Source of the DNA: a virus
Direction: 5' to 3' (one strand)
IMG/VR virus record: IMGVR_UViG_3300027743_000049
Coordinates: 1 to 42,519 of that record
DNA: 42,519 nucleotides
Shown: positions 21,678 through 30,088 of the stretch, piece by piece
Layout of the letters: each line of letters begins with the position of its first letter
Numbering within the stretch: position 1 is the stretch's first letter
Notes under the pieces: model-generated
What the model saw: the letters and a program-made list of their open reading frames with translations, nothing else
Told to the model about the DNA's origin: nothing
Database searches by the model: none
Position numbers and translations under genes: made by a program

Positions 21678-23072
21678 ATGCTTCCGAGCGATATTCAAAC
21701 CAGCAAACCGAGTGACGACTCCAAGTTCGGTGACGTCAAAAAGACCAAGGACTACTCTGGCACCAAGGGCGATGAAGACCTAACGATCAAGGGTGTCGCC
21801 GCCGACCCTGAACAGAAGCGTAATATGGAGGTCGTCATCGACACGGCCTCGGGAGTGGACGGGGCTGGCAACAGGTCGGTTCTGGCTGCTATCGTTGCGG
21901 TGATCCAGGAGAGTGCCTGTAAGAACCTCGACTATGGGGATCGAGACTCAAAGGGTATTCTACAGGTCAGGGACAGTACGGCGGGGCCAGCTGGCATCGA
22001 CAACAAGAACATCGAGGAGTGCGTCGAATACTTCATGGAAAAGGGCTTCTGGGGCAAGGGTGGCGCTATCGCCGTTGCCAGGAATAACCCGAGCATGAAC
22101 GCCGGAGACATCGCGCAACAGGTCCAAGGCTCTGGCGTACCCGACGCCTACAAGAAGTGGCTGTCTGAGGGCAAGGAATGGCTCGAAGCTTACACGGGCG
22201 GATTCCTCACCGGAGGCACCAATGGCAGCTACCGCAAGTCCTTCCAGTACGAGCGTGAGGAAAACGAGAACAACTGGGATTGCATTCAGAGGCTCGCCGG
22301 TGACGTAGAGTGGCGGGCCTTCATGAATGGAAAAGCTTTCTACTACATGTCCGAGACTCTGTTGTTCCAGAGGCGCACGCGGTACACGATCCGCGCGGGT
22401 GACCCGGCCCTCATTGATCTTGAGTACGACATGGATTGGGGGAAGCCGGTAAATGAAGCAACGCTTACTGTCGCGCTTGAGCGTTGGGGCGCTCCTCCCG
22501 GCGCTGTCATCAAACTTGACGGCTTTGGTCCTCCCGACGGTCGCTGGCTAATCATCGAGTGTGAGCGCGATTGGTTCCAGCCCTTCGCCATTATTAGCTT
22601 GCGACAGCCGCAGCAGCCTGAGCCAGAGAAGGACACCACAAAGGTTCCGTACTCCAGCCCGGACGTGAACGTATCTGCGGATGATGGCGCAAAGGCTATC
22701 GTCAAGCAAGCGGTGTCCATCGCCAAGGAGACAGGCGGGTCAAAGATTTATGTCGCTTCTGACTACCGTGCGGGTAGCACCACGACGAGCGGCAACAGTT
22801 CTGACCACTCGCGCAACGACTCAACGCAGGCGGCGCGCGACATTGCCTACCAAGGCGTGGACGCGCTCGTTGGTCCTCCGCAGCCCGAGCTAGACAGGGC
22901 GGTCGTTGCCATCGGCAAGGCGTTTGGTCGCAACTACGGCAATGGCAAGAGCGGCAAGTTCCAGCAGGCAGACTCCTTCAATTGGCATGGCTTCCGCATC
23001 CAAATCATCTGGCGCACTCCGAACTGGGGCGGGCATATGGGACACATTCACATCGGCGCCAAGAAGCTATGA
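21678..23072 (+). CDS. Tail hub/lysozyme/M15 peptidase, C-terminal part of split hub
   Basis: 464 aa from ATG 21678, with no ribosome binding site. Linker (1-45); a lysozyme/transglycosylase-like domain (about 46-175) with IQESACKNLDYGDRDSKGIL, E78 being the likely catalytic acid; the second hub domain (about 184-310: FQYEREENENNWDCIQRLAG, WRAFMNGKAFYY, PPDGRWLIIECERD); and a C-terminal M15-type zinc peptidase (about 335-464: SDHSRND with H377, RDIAYQG with D388, GHIHIG with H456/H458). The virion hub would thus cut both glycan and peptide bonds of the wall during injection. The hub domains are split between this gene and 20902-21546, across element A and a frame change. Confidence 0.8.
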   Translation: MLPSDIQTSKPSDDSKFGDVKKTKDYSGTKGDEDLTIKGVAADPEQKRNMEVVIDTASGVDGAGNRSVLAAIVAVIQESACKNLDYGDRDSKGILQVRDSTAGPAGIDNKNIEECVEYFMEKGFWGKGGAIAVARNNPSMNAGDIAQQVQGSGVPDAYKKWLSEGKEWLEAYTGGFLTGGTNGSYRKSFQYEREENENNWDCIQRLAGDVEWRAFMNGKAFYYMSETLLFQRRTRYTIRAGDPALIDLEYDMDWGKPVNEATLTVALERWGAPPGAVIKLDGFGPPDGRWLIIECERDWFQPFAIISLRQPQQPEPEKDTTKVPYSSPDVNVSADDGAKAIVKQAVSIAKETGGSKIYVASDYRAGSTTTSGNSSDHSRNDSTQAARDIAYQGVDALVGPPQPELDRAVVAIGKAFGRNYGNGKSGKFQQADSFNWHGFRIQIIWRTPNWGGHMGHIHIGAKKL

Positions 23073-23620
23073 GCGAACTCTTTGATCTCTTCAAGCCACG
23101 CTCTCCCGGCTCCGCAGGTGAGCAGGAGGTTCTGAGCGGCAAGCTGATCAAACAAGGCGGCAAGGACTACATCAAGGTTGACAACTCGACCAAGCTTTGG
23201 GGTCCGATCAAGGGCGCTGGCAGCCTCGCGCACGGTATCGACATCGTCGTCGGCATCGACCAGTTGTCGGTTCCCTATATCATTTATCCCGGCGCTGGTG
23301 GCGGGGCGAATGAGTACTACGAGCAGCCTGAAGATCCTTACCCGAACACTCCTGGACCGGCGAACATCGGTGCTATTTGGGTCGATACCGATGCTGTCTC
23401 TCCTGCTCCTGGTCCCGGAACTGGTGACAAGAACTTTGTGCACAACCAAGGAACGCCATCTGCCGTTTGGGCGATTGTGCACAACCTCGGAAAGTACCCA
23501 TCCGTGGACGTAGTTGATACCGGCGGGTCAGCTGTTATCCCGTCCATCTCTTATACGGACACAAACAACGTAGAGCTGACCTTTGGCTCACCTACCTCGG
23601 GAAAGGCGTTCATGAACTAA
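23069..23620 (+). CDS. Baseplate spike / fibre-base protein
   Basis: 183 aa from ATG 23069 (ATGA overlap with the hub stop). An N-terminal OB-like part (VLSGKLIKQGGKDYIKVDNS ... GIDIVVGIDQLS) resembles central-spike proteins. EYYEQPEDP ... GAIWVDTD is a short module repeated in the fibre gene at 25034. The C-terminal ~60 residues (FVHNQGTPSAVWAIVHNLGK ... VELTFGSPTSGKAFMN) are a common phage fibre/receptor-binding beta domain. Modular receptor-side protein; spike versus fibre cannot be decided. Confidence 0.65.
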   Translation: MSELFDLFKPRSPGSAGEQEVLSGKLIKQGGKDYIKVDNSTKLWGPIKGAGSLAHGIDIVVGIDQLSVPYIIYPGAGGGANEYYEQPEDPYPNTPGPANIGAIWVDTDAVSPAPGPGTGDKNFVHNQGTPSAVWAIVHNLGKYPSVDVVDTGGSAVIPSISYTDTNNVELTFGSPTSGKAFMN

Positions 23621-23621
23621 T

Positions 23622-25034
23622 ATGCCAACGCTTGGCAACGCACTTGATTTCGCCAAGTACGAGGGCCGCCAATTCAGGGCTCATCAACTTGGGGCAGCAC
23701 CATCTAGTCCGGTCACCGGACAGCTCTACTACAACACCGCTGACAACACGCTCTACTGGTGGGACGGGACGCAGTGGATTCCGGCCAAGGCGGGAGCGGG
23801 CACGCCAACCGGTCCCGCTGGCGGCGACCTCACCGGAACCTACCCCAATCCTCAGATCGCTGCGGGCGTCATTACTGATGCCGATGTGAACGCCGCGAAC
23901 AAGGACGGGGCTGCGGCAACAGCAAGCATGCGGACGTTGGGCACCGGAGCCAACCAAGCAGCGCCTGGCAACGACTCAAGGTTCGGCGCTCCCAGTCCGC
24001 CGAATGGTGCGGCAGGTGGAGACCTGTCCGGCACCTACCCGAACCCCCAGATCGCCGCTTTGGCAATCGTTGACGGCGATGTTGCCGTTGCGAACAAGGA
24101 CGGTGCTGTCGGCACCTACTCAATGCGTACCCTTGGCTCTGGCGCTCAGCAGGCGATGCCTGGCAACCGAACGCTCGACGCGATCAACAACCCTGTCGCG
24201 CCTCGGGCCATGAATGGTCAGAGGATCAGCGGCATGGCGGACGGTACATCGGCTACCGATGCGGTGACCAAGCAGCAGCTTGACGCGGTTGTCGCCGGAC
24301 TCGATGTCAAGGCTTCCTGTCGAGCAGCCACGACGGCGAACATCAGCCTATCCGCTCCGGGCGCAACCATCGACGGTGTGACGATGGCTGCCGGTGAGCG
24401 AGTCCTCGTCAAGAACCAGACGGCAGGCGAGACAAACGGCATCTACGTCTGGAATGGCGCAGCGGTCGCCATGAACCGTTCGACTGATGCCGACATCTCG
24501 GCAGAGGTCACGGCGGGTCTGTTCACGTTCGTGTCGGAAGGCACGACCAACGCGGACTCAGGTTGGTACCTAACGACGAACAACCCGATCGTTCTGAACA
24601 CGACTCCGCTCGTGTTTGTGCAGTTCTCGGGCGCGGGACAGATAACGGGTGGGGCAGGACTGCTCAAGACGGGCAACACCCTTGACGTCGGGGCTGGCAC
24701 AGGGATTAGCGTGGCAGCCGATACGGTTGGCCTTGTAGTTCCGGTCAGCGTGGCCAACGGTGGCACCGGCGGTACGACGCCAGCCACGAGCCGTGCGGCC
24801 CTGGGAGCGGCTGGGTACTACTCCTCGGCCACGCACGCGGCGACTGCCTCATGGAGCATCACGGCGGCAACGCATGGCCTCGGAGCCAAGCGAGGCATCC
24901 AAGTTCAGGTGCAGGACGAAGCCACGGGCGCAGTGGAGTATCCCGACGCAGTGGTTGCCGCCACGGGCGATGTGACAATCACCTATGGCACGGCCCCAAC
25001 AGCAAACTCCAAGCGCGTTACGTTGGTCGGCTAA
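23622..25034 (+). CDS. Tail fibre protein with GGDLTGTYPNPQIA repeats
   Basis: 470 aa. Two clear repeats (GGDLTGTYPNPQIAAG and GGDLSGTYPNPQIAAL) each lead into AANKDGA...SMRTLGTG or similar, a fibre-shaft pattern. A GQLYYNTADNTLYWWDGTQW module near the start and SGMADGTSATDAVTKQQLDA are widespread fibre sequences. The middle (VLVKNQTAGETNGIYVW) resembles a common adhesin beta module. The end (WSITAATHGLGAKRGIQVQV ... TVEYP-like strands) is the likely receptor-binding tip. The start lies one base after the previous stop. Confidence 0.8.
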   Translation: MPTLGNALDFAKYEGRQFRAHQLGAAPSSPVTGQLYYNTADNTLYWWDGTQWIPAKAGAGTPTGPAGGDLTGTYPNPQIAAGVITDADVNAANKDGAAATASMRTLGTGANQAAPGNDSRFGAPSPPNGAAGGDLSGTYPNPQIAALAIVDGDVAVANKDGAVGTYSMRTLGSGAQQAMPGNRTLDAINNPVAPRAMNGQRISGMADGTSATDAVTKQQLDAVVAGLDVKASCRAATTANISLSAPGATIDGVTMAAGERVLVKNQTAGETNGIYVWNGAAVAMNRSTDADISAEVTAGLFTFVSEGTTNADSGWYLTTNNPIVLNTTPLVFVQFSGAGQITGGAGLLKTGNTLDVGAGTGISVAADTVGLVVPVSVANGGTGGTTPATSRAALGAAGYYSSATHAATASWSITAATHGLGAKRGIQVQVQDEATGAVEYPDAVVAATGDVTITYGTAPTANSKRVTLVG

Positions 25035-25768
25035 TGCCACGCACCAAGGCCAAGGCAATCTTCGACTCTGGGATTCAAATTCCCAGTGGTGCCCAAACCG
25101 GCTATGTCCTGCGGTCTAGTGACTCTGCCGGGAACGCTGGATGGCAGGCGCAGGCAGTTGTCTACTACGAGCAGCCAGCCGATCCGGGAGCTGTCGGCTC
25201 GGGCTCAATTTGGGTCGATACCGATGACACGCCCGCTCCTACCAACCAACAGTTGGTGCCGACCGGTACGGTGCTGACAACCGCCATTCCTGTCTCGGGC
25301 ACACCGCCCGTTGGGTTCTTGTTCTGTGATGGAGCGGCGATCTCACGAACAGTCTACGCCGCGCTGTTCACCGCGATTGGTACCGCCTATGGCGTTGGCG
25401 ATGGGACAACAACCTTCAACCTTCCGAACCTAACTGGTCGGGTTCCGCTTGGAACCGGAAATAGTGGAGAGGCTGGTGGAACGGCTCACACGCTCGGTCA
25501 AAAGGGCGGCGAGGAGAAGCACACACTGACCGATGCTGAGATGCCGTCGCATACCCATGACCTTATCTCCACCAATGTTCCCGGTTTGACCGCTGCATCA
25601 TGGGGGATTATCAATGTCGTACATGGGTCGGGAGCGTTCAACAATAACTTCCCGTACCAACTCGGTGGCAACTTCGTCAACCGTTCCTCAACAGGAAGCG
25701 CAGGCAGTGATTCGCCACATAACAATCTGCCACCGTTCCTGGCCCTCAACCACATGATAAAAACCTGA
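25034..25768 (+). CDS. Tail collar-domain fibre protein
   Basis: 244 aa from ATG 25034 (TAATG overlap); the longer in-frame reading is only a shadow of the previous fibre. It has a YYEQPADP ... GSIWVDTD module, then a phage tail collar domain: PVGFLFCDGAAISRTVYAAL, GVGDGTTTFNLPNLTGRVPL. The end is SHTHDLISTNVPGLTAASWG to NFVNRSSTG, nearly the same as in the gene at 29408. Collar domains form trimers at fibre joints or tips. Likely short fibre or receptor-binding protein. Confidence 0.8.
   Translation: MPRTKAKAIFDSGIQIPSGAQTGYVLRSSDSAGNAGWQAQAVVYYEQPADPGAVGSGSIWVDTDDTPAPTNQQLVPTGTVLTTAIPVSGTPPVGFLFCDGAAISRTVYAALFTAIGTAYGVGDGTTTFNLPNLTGRVPLGTGNSGEAGGTAHTLGQKGGEEKHTLTDAEMPSHTHDLISTNVPGLTAASWGIINVVHGSGAFNNNFPYQLGGNFVNRSSTGSAGSDSPHNNLPPFLALNHMIKT
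25547..25696 (+). repeat. Duplicated fibre-tip cassette, copy 1
   Basis: These 150 nt encode 50 residues from SHTHD to RSSTG. The copy at 29822-29971 is the same length and differs at only a few amino acids, while silent positions differ a good deal. It is a coding duplication or exchange between two collar fibres, old enough for third bases to diverge. Confidence 0.8.
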
Positions 25769-26346
25769 TGACCGTAATCCGAATCAGAACCTCCTACGGG
25801 TGGGAAGATGTTTCCGTCCAAGGCCCCCAGGGTCCGGTTGGTCCTCAGGGCATCCAAGGTCCGCAGGGCATCCAAGGTCCAGCGGGTGCGATTGACCAGC
25901 CCGCGCTCGACGCGGTGCCGATGCGCGCCTATGTGTTCCGCATGGTCAGCGGCGAGGCGGCGGCTGCCACGGGAACTTTCATCCGAGCCGCTCAGCAAAA
26001 CAATAACACCTACCGGGATGCCGACTACTTCCAGGGCTGGGAGGCAGGCAACAGCACCGCGATCAAGGTCATGAAGACAGGTTGGGTCAAGATTTTCTTC
26101 CAGGGATATATGACGGGAGTGACAGCGAACGCTGAGGCGAGGGCGCAGATCGTATACAACGGAGGTGGACTTGCTGAGGCGCGAGTAAGTTCCCCTGGTA
26201 CGGTTATCTCAATCGGCATTGGCCCACTCTTGAAGCTCTGCAATGCCAATGACACCATCCAGTTCGGCTCCAATGGCAGCGGCAGTTGCTACCAAGGAAC
26301 GGACGGACGCTTTACAAACGGTTGGCTCGAATACATGGGGGCTTGA
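25768..26346 (+). CDS. Tail protein with short collagen stalk and C1q/TNF-like head
   Basis: 192 aa, start overlapping the previous stop. A 17-residue strand-rich start (TVIRIRTSYGWEDVSVQ) is followed by about seven Gly-X-Y triplets (GPQGPVGPQGIQGPQGIQG) and a ~130-residue beta head (TGTFIRAAQQNNNTYRDADY, KTGWVKIFFQGYMTGVTANA, CNANDTIQFGSNGSGSC). Collagen stalk plus beta head is the C1q/TNF-like build of trimeric phage receptor-binding proteins. Its place among fibre genes fits. Substrate unknown. Confidence 0.7.
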   Translation: MTVIRIRTSYGWEDVSVQGPQGPVGPQGIQGPQGIQGPAGAIDQPALDAVPMRAYVFRMVSGEAAAATGTFIRAAQQNNNTYRDADYFQGWEAGNSTAIKVMKTGWVKIFFQGYMTGVTANAEARAQIVYNGGGLAEARVSSPGTVISIGIGPLLKLCNANDTIQFGSNGSGSCYQGTDGRFTNGWLEYMGA

Positions 26347-26627
26347 TGACTTACTTGAACCAAGCGGACATTGCCAAAGACCCTTGGATGTTGGAAAGGG
26401 TCGCACAATGTGCTGCCGAGCAGGACAATCCTGAGCCCGACAAGTGGACGCAGGATCACGCTCGTGAATGGGCTTCTGCTCCTGGTTGGGATGCCGCTTG
26501 GGAGTCGGCTCTCATTAGCCACGAGGGTGACGTGGAGTACCAACCTGGACGGGACGAGGCTGTCATCACTGACCACATGATTCTCTCCCAAGTGCAGTCG
26601 ATGGTCGCGGAGGTTTCCAATGGATAG
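26346..26627 (+). CDS. Small conserved tail-region protein
   Basis: 93 aa from ATG 26346 (TGATG overlap). Helical and acidic with many Trp (DPWMLERVAQCAAEQ, DKWTQDHAREWASAPGWDAA, ITDHMILSQVQSMVAEV). Similar short proteins lie between fibre and baseplate genes in actinophages, as far as I recall, with no function known; chaperone for fibre assembly is a guess. It overlaps the gp25-like gene by 8 nt. Confidence 0.55.
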   Translation: MTYLNQADIAKDPWMLERVAQCAAEQDNPEPDKWTQDHAREWASAPGWDAAWESALISHEGDVEYQPGRDEAVITDHMILSQVQSMVAEVSNG

Positions 26628-26952
26628 CGTCCCTCACCTCAGTCTCCCGCTCCGTCTCAGCGGCGACCGATTCGCCCAAGTCGGGCAGGACACGGATCGT
26701 GAAGCCGCCGACTGTGTATTTGTCATCATGTCCTTTCCTCGCGGTGTGCGCGCTGAAGAACCGGACTTTGGCATCGACGATCCGACCTTCCAAACGCAGC
26801 CGATTGATGTCGATGACATCGCGCAAGCCATCTCCGACTATGAACCTCGGGTCGATGCGGAGATTGAAACGGTTGATCTCCCGGATGGAACAACAACCGT
26901 AAAAGTCAACGTCACCCTCCCGACGAGTGACGAACTTCCTGAGGAGGCGTAG
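26620..26952 (+). CDS. Baseplate wedge protein (gp25/gpW-like)
   Basis: 110 aa. Size, place before the gpJ-like gene, and the motif set SFPRGVRAEEPDFGIDDPTF, then VDVDDIAQAISDYEPRVDAE and a closing strand pair (TTTVKVNVTLP) fit the GPW/gp25 family, a baseplate wedge subunit with a lysozyme-related fold that starts sheath assembly. The EPR core motif of the family appears as YEPRV. Confidence 0.85.
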   Translation: MDSVPHLSLPLRLSGDRFAQVGQDTDREAADCVFVIMSFPRGVRAEEPDFGIDDPTFQTQPIDVDDIAQAISDYEPRVDAEIETVDLPDGTTTVKVNVTLPTSDELPEEA

Positions 26953-28184
26953 TGCCATATATTGAACTCGCTCTGGTAGGGGATGTCGATTCTCTAACTG
27001 AGACCGGTCTGGACTACCTTGAGGAGTTCATGGGTCCAAACTGGCTCGCTAGGGCTGGCAACCCAGAAACAGTGATGATCGAGGGTTCTGGGCAGATCGC
27101 CGGTGAGCTCATCGACCAGGCAGCGGTTGTCCCTCCCGAGGCTCTGAAGTACCTTGGCACGGACATCTATGGGTTCCCGATGCGCGAGGGCACCAACTCC
27201 TCAATGCCTGCTGTCTTCCAGTTCGCCGTTGACGCACCGGCAACATCAGTGTCAGTCGATGCGCAGGTGGCGGTCCCGCATCCCGATGGAAACCAGTACA
27301 TCTTTCTCACCGACCGCGATATGCCAGCCCCTGCGGGCGGCGGGTCAATGGACTGCAACCTGATCGCGCTCGACATCGGTTCCGCCCAGAACGGAGCCTT
27401 TGGAGAATCCGTCCTCATTGAGATCACAGAGGGCGTTGAGATGGTCGTCGCCGGGATCGCGTCTGGCGGATCGGATGCGGAGTCCACGGACCAGTACCTC
27501 GACCGGCTCACATCGTATTTGACTGTCCCTCGCCGTCCTGTTCTGCCCGAGGACCACGTCAAGTTCGCCCTCCAGGTGCCTGGTGTCGGACGGGCATCGG
27601 CCTACAACCTGTACTACCCAGGGACGACCGAGCGTGATGCTGGACGGGCCGTTGGCGACTTTGACCTTTGGACTCCACTGCCAGCCCCTCCGGGCGCGCA
27701 GACCGATGTCGCGCGATGCACCACCGTCGCCATTACTGGCGAGGAGGGGATGGAGCCTAGCACGACCCTCATGAACGATGTGTACAAGCACTTGGACGCA
27801 AACCGCGAGGTCAACTTCCTCAACTTCGTCATCAAGCCGGTCTACACACAGGTCGATGTCAAGGCGGCAGTCAAGGGATACCCTGGCTACGCACCGCCGG
27901 ATGTTCTGGCGGATGCGAAGAACATGCTGATGCTCTGGCTATCAGAGACTGGCTGGGGATCAGTCCCTGGGCAATCAGCTGGCGTGTGGGCGAGCGATAA
28001 CAAGGTCCGGCTGTACGAAGCCGTTGACTACATCAACCGTGCGCAGAGCGTCTGGTACTGCGAGGACGTGATGTTGCGCATCCATGGTGACACGACTTGG
28101 GTGGAAGGAGACATCACGCTTCCCGGCGTCGTGTCCGTGGCCATCACCGATGAGGACTCAATCGAATTGACGTCAATCCCGTGA
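26952..28184 (+). CDS. Baseplate J-like protein
   Basis: 410 aa, GTG start overlapping the previous stop (TAGTG). Baseplate J (gp6/XkdT) proteins form the wedge ring. Matching segments: VSVDAQVAVPHPDGNQYIFL, NGAFGESVLIEITEGVEMVV, the conserved GGSDAESTDQYLDRL with PRRPVLPEDHVKFAL and VPGVGRA, and the later TQVDVKAAVKGYPGYAPPDV strand. It stands between gp25-like and gpI-like genes as in P2 and Mu. GTGA overlap with the next gene. Confidence 0.88.
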   Translation: MPYIELALVGDVDSLTETGLDYLEEFMGPNWLARAGNPETVMIEGSGQIAGELIDQAAVVPPEALKYLGTDIYGFPMREGTNSSMPAVFQFAVDAPATSVSVDAQVAVPHPDGNQYIFLTDRDMPAPAGGGSMDCNLIALDIGSAQNGAFGESVLIEITEGVEMVVAGIASGGSDAESTDQYLDRLTSYLTVPRRPVLPEDHVKFALQVPGVGRASAYNLYYPGTTERDAGRAVGDFDLWTPLPAPPGAQTDVARCTTVAITGEEGMEPSTTLMNDVYKHLDANREVNFLNFVIKPVYTQVDVKAAVKGYPGYAPPDVLADAKNMLMLWLSETGWGSVPGQSAGVWASDNKVRLYEAVDYINRAQSVWYCEDVMLRIHGDTTWVEGDITLPGVVSVAITDEDSIELTSIP

Positions 28185-29404
28185 CAGAACCTGACTACAC
28201 TCCGCTGGGCGAACGCCTAGCTTTCAGAACTCGATTCATCCAACCTCCCGAGGTTGACGAGCAGTACGGCTACGCTCATGGTCATTTGGCGGAAGCCATG
28301 ATGCGACCGTTCGAACAGATCGCCGAGCTTGTTGATCCGCCTGATCCTTACGAGCCTTGGACGCCGCTGTTCTACGTCGATATCACTCCTGACTGGGCGC
28401 TACCTTGGCTTGGGCAGGCGGTTGGCGTGACCATCCCCGCAACAGCGACTCCGGACCAAGCTCGGAAGATGATAACAGAGCTGAACTTTGAGGAGATTGG
28501 GAAGCCAAGCTACATCCAATCCGCCTTGGAGTTTGTTCTCATCTCGTCCGACCCTCCCAACCCTCCAACTGTCTACTTCCGCGAGCGGGAGGATGGCAAC
28601 GCATATGTCTTGGAGGTTGTAACGCTCGACGGTGAGATTCCCGAGAGTGATAAAGCTTTCACAAATGAAGCGCCCAACCCCAGCTTTGAAGTTGACCTGT
28701 CAAATTGGGTTGCGGCGAAGGGTGGATCGGCAAACGCCACGCTTACCACTTGGGCGCGGCAGAATGGATGGGCGAAGCCCGGGGGCTGGTCCGCCAGGTA
28801 TGCTGGTTCGATTGCTACCGCTGGTTCCATCCACTACATCAATGCGACCACGCCATCAGTCGCTCTCCCTTGCGTACCAAACGAGTGGATCAGCGCACAA
28901 GTAGCGGTCAAGGTGCTGTCGAACACGACTCGGATCACCCTTAGCATCAACTGGCTAACGGCAGCCAACGCATACATTAGTTCCTCAAACGCTACGCCAA
29001 TTGAGCCAGGGCAGACAGGTCTCTTTGATCTCGTAGCCAGTGCTAAGGCTCCTGGCACCGCGGCCAAGTTCAATGTTACCTTGCAGATCAGTGCGGTGGT
29101 TGGCTCTGCTGATCTGTATATGGATGAGGTACAAATCTCGCGGCGCGAGAAGCCGCCAGCCTACGGCGATGGTTCTTTCGATGGCTGGCATTGGGTCGGA
29201 GCGGCGCACAACTCGCCATCCATCCGCGAGCCGACCGACATCGTTGAGCAGGTGATCAGAGCGTCGATTCCTGCCGGTATCAAGCTAATCTACGGTCAAG
29301 TCCCCGGTTGGGACTACGAGGCGATGACCGCAGAGGGCATGACTTACTCCGAGTTGATGCCTGAGTTCGACAAGTACAAGCAACAATCTGCGAATGAGAG
29401 GTAG
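28181..29404 (+). CDS. gpI-like baseplate protein carrying a carbohydrate-binding-type domain
   Basis: 407 aa, GTG overlapping the previous stop. The N-terminal ~155 residues (PLFYVDITPDWALPWLGQAV, PDQARKMITELNFEEIGKPS, VLEVVTLDGEIPESD) and the C-terminal ~55 (IVEQVIRASIPAGIKLIYGQ) form a P2 gpI/DUF2313-type tail protein. Between them lies a ~180-residue beta-sandwich-like insert: NEAPNPSFEVDLSNWVA, WSARYAGSIATAGSIHY and a final SADLYMDEVQIS, the pattern of CBM4/9-like carbohydrate-binding modules. It would put a sugar-binding domain on the baseplate. Insert and split are read directly from the sequence; ligand unknown. Confidence 0.75.
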   Translation: MTEPDYTPLGERLAFRTRFIQPPEVDEQYGYAHGHLAEAMMRPFEQIAELVDPPDPYEPWTPLFYVDITPDWALPWLGQAVGVTIPATATPDQARKMITELNFEEIGKPSYIQSALEFVLISSDPPNPPTVYFREREDGNAYVLEVVTLDGEIPESDKAFTNEAPNPSFEVDLSNWVAAKGGSANATLTTWARQNGWAKPGGWSARYAGSIATAGSIHYINATTPSVALPCVPNEWISAQVAVKVLSNTTRITLSINWLTAANAYISSSNATPIEPGQTGLFDLVASAKAPGTAAKFNVTLQISAVVGSADLYMDEVQISRREKPPAYGDGSFDGWHWVGAAHNSPSIREPTDIVEQVIRASIPAGIKLIYGQVPGWDYEAMTAEGMTYSELMPEFDKYKQQSANER

Positions 29405-29407
29405 TAC

Positions 29408-30088
29408 ATGGCCGGACCTTCAGGGCAGACTCCGCTCCACCACCTGCCGTACCCGATCCCAGACGATGACAACGATGTCCCGCGCGATATCAAGGCGCTG
29501 GCAGAGGCGCTTGACGGAGTGTCGGCAGTCGAGCCTGGGTCTATCGTCATGTGGCCGACTGCCATTCCGCCGTCGGGCTGGCACATTCTTGCCGGGCCAA
29601 CTGCGACTTGCCTGGCGGCTGACAATCCAAAGCTAGTCGCGCTCTTTGGGTCGAGCGGCGGACAGGTTAGCCTTCCGGACATGAGGGATCGCTTCCCTGC
29701 CATGCCTGGTACCGACAACGGTGCAACACTCCTGAACACCGGTGGCGAGTCGGCGCACAAGTTGAAGAGTAACGAATCTGGCGTGGCAGTTCACGCTCAC
29801 TCCGATACGCTCACGGTCGAGTCGCATACCCATGACTTCCTCTCGACCAACGTGCCGGGATTGACGGCTGCCTCGTGGGGCATCATCAATATCAACCATG
29901 GCGCGGGCGCGTTCAACAACTCAGTTCCGTACAGCCTCGGCGGAACCTTTGTCAATCGCTCATCTACTGGAGCCAAGGCACCGGCGGTGAACGGAAGCGT
30001 TAGCCCAGCGGCTGCGGTTGACGCGGCAGTCGCTCACGAGAACCGCCCCAAGTTCCTCACGATGAACTTCATCATCAAGGGTGGTTAG
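29408..30088 (+). CDS. Tail collar-domain fibre protein, second copy
   Basis: 226 aa, 3 nt after the previous stop. It starts with the actinophage fibre segment TPLHHLPYPIPDDDNDVPRD, then a collar domain (PGSIVMWPTAIPPSGWHILA, VSLPDMRDRFPAMPGT) and a 50-residue cassette (SHTHDFLSTNVPGLTAASWG to RSSTG) shared with the fibre at 25034. It ends in NRPKFLTMNFIIK, the usual collar ending. It is the last gene of the + strand block and its stop overlaps that of the convergent resolvase gene. Confidence 0.8.
   Translation: MAGPSGQTPLHHLPYPIPDDDNDVPRDIKALAEALDGVSAVEPGSIVMWPTAIPPSGWHILAGPTATCLAADNPKLVALFGSSGGQVSLPDMRDRFPAMPGTDNGATLLNTGGESAHKLKSNESGVAVHAHSDTLTVESHTHDFLSTNVPGLTAASWGIININHGAGAFNNSVPYSLGGTFVNRSSTGAKAPAVNGSVSPAAAVDAAVAHENRPKFLTMNFIIKGG
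29822..29971 (+). repeat. Duplicated fibre-tip cassette, copy 2
   Basis: Partner of 25547-25696: 50 codons, same length, high amino-acid identity (for example VPGLTAASWGII and FVNRSSTG in both) with many synonymous differences. The duplication couples the two collar fibres, which may bind the same receptor or exchange tips. Confidence 0.8.
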
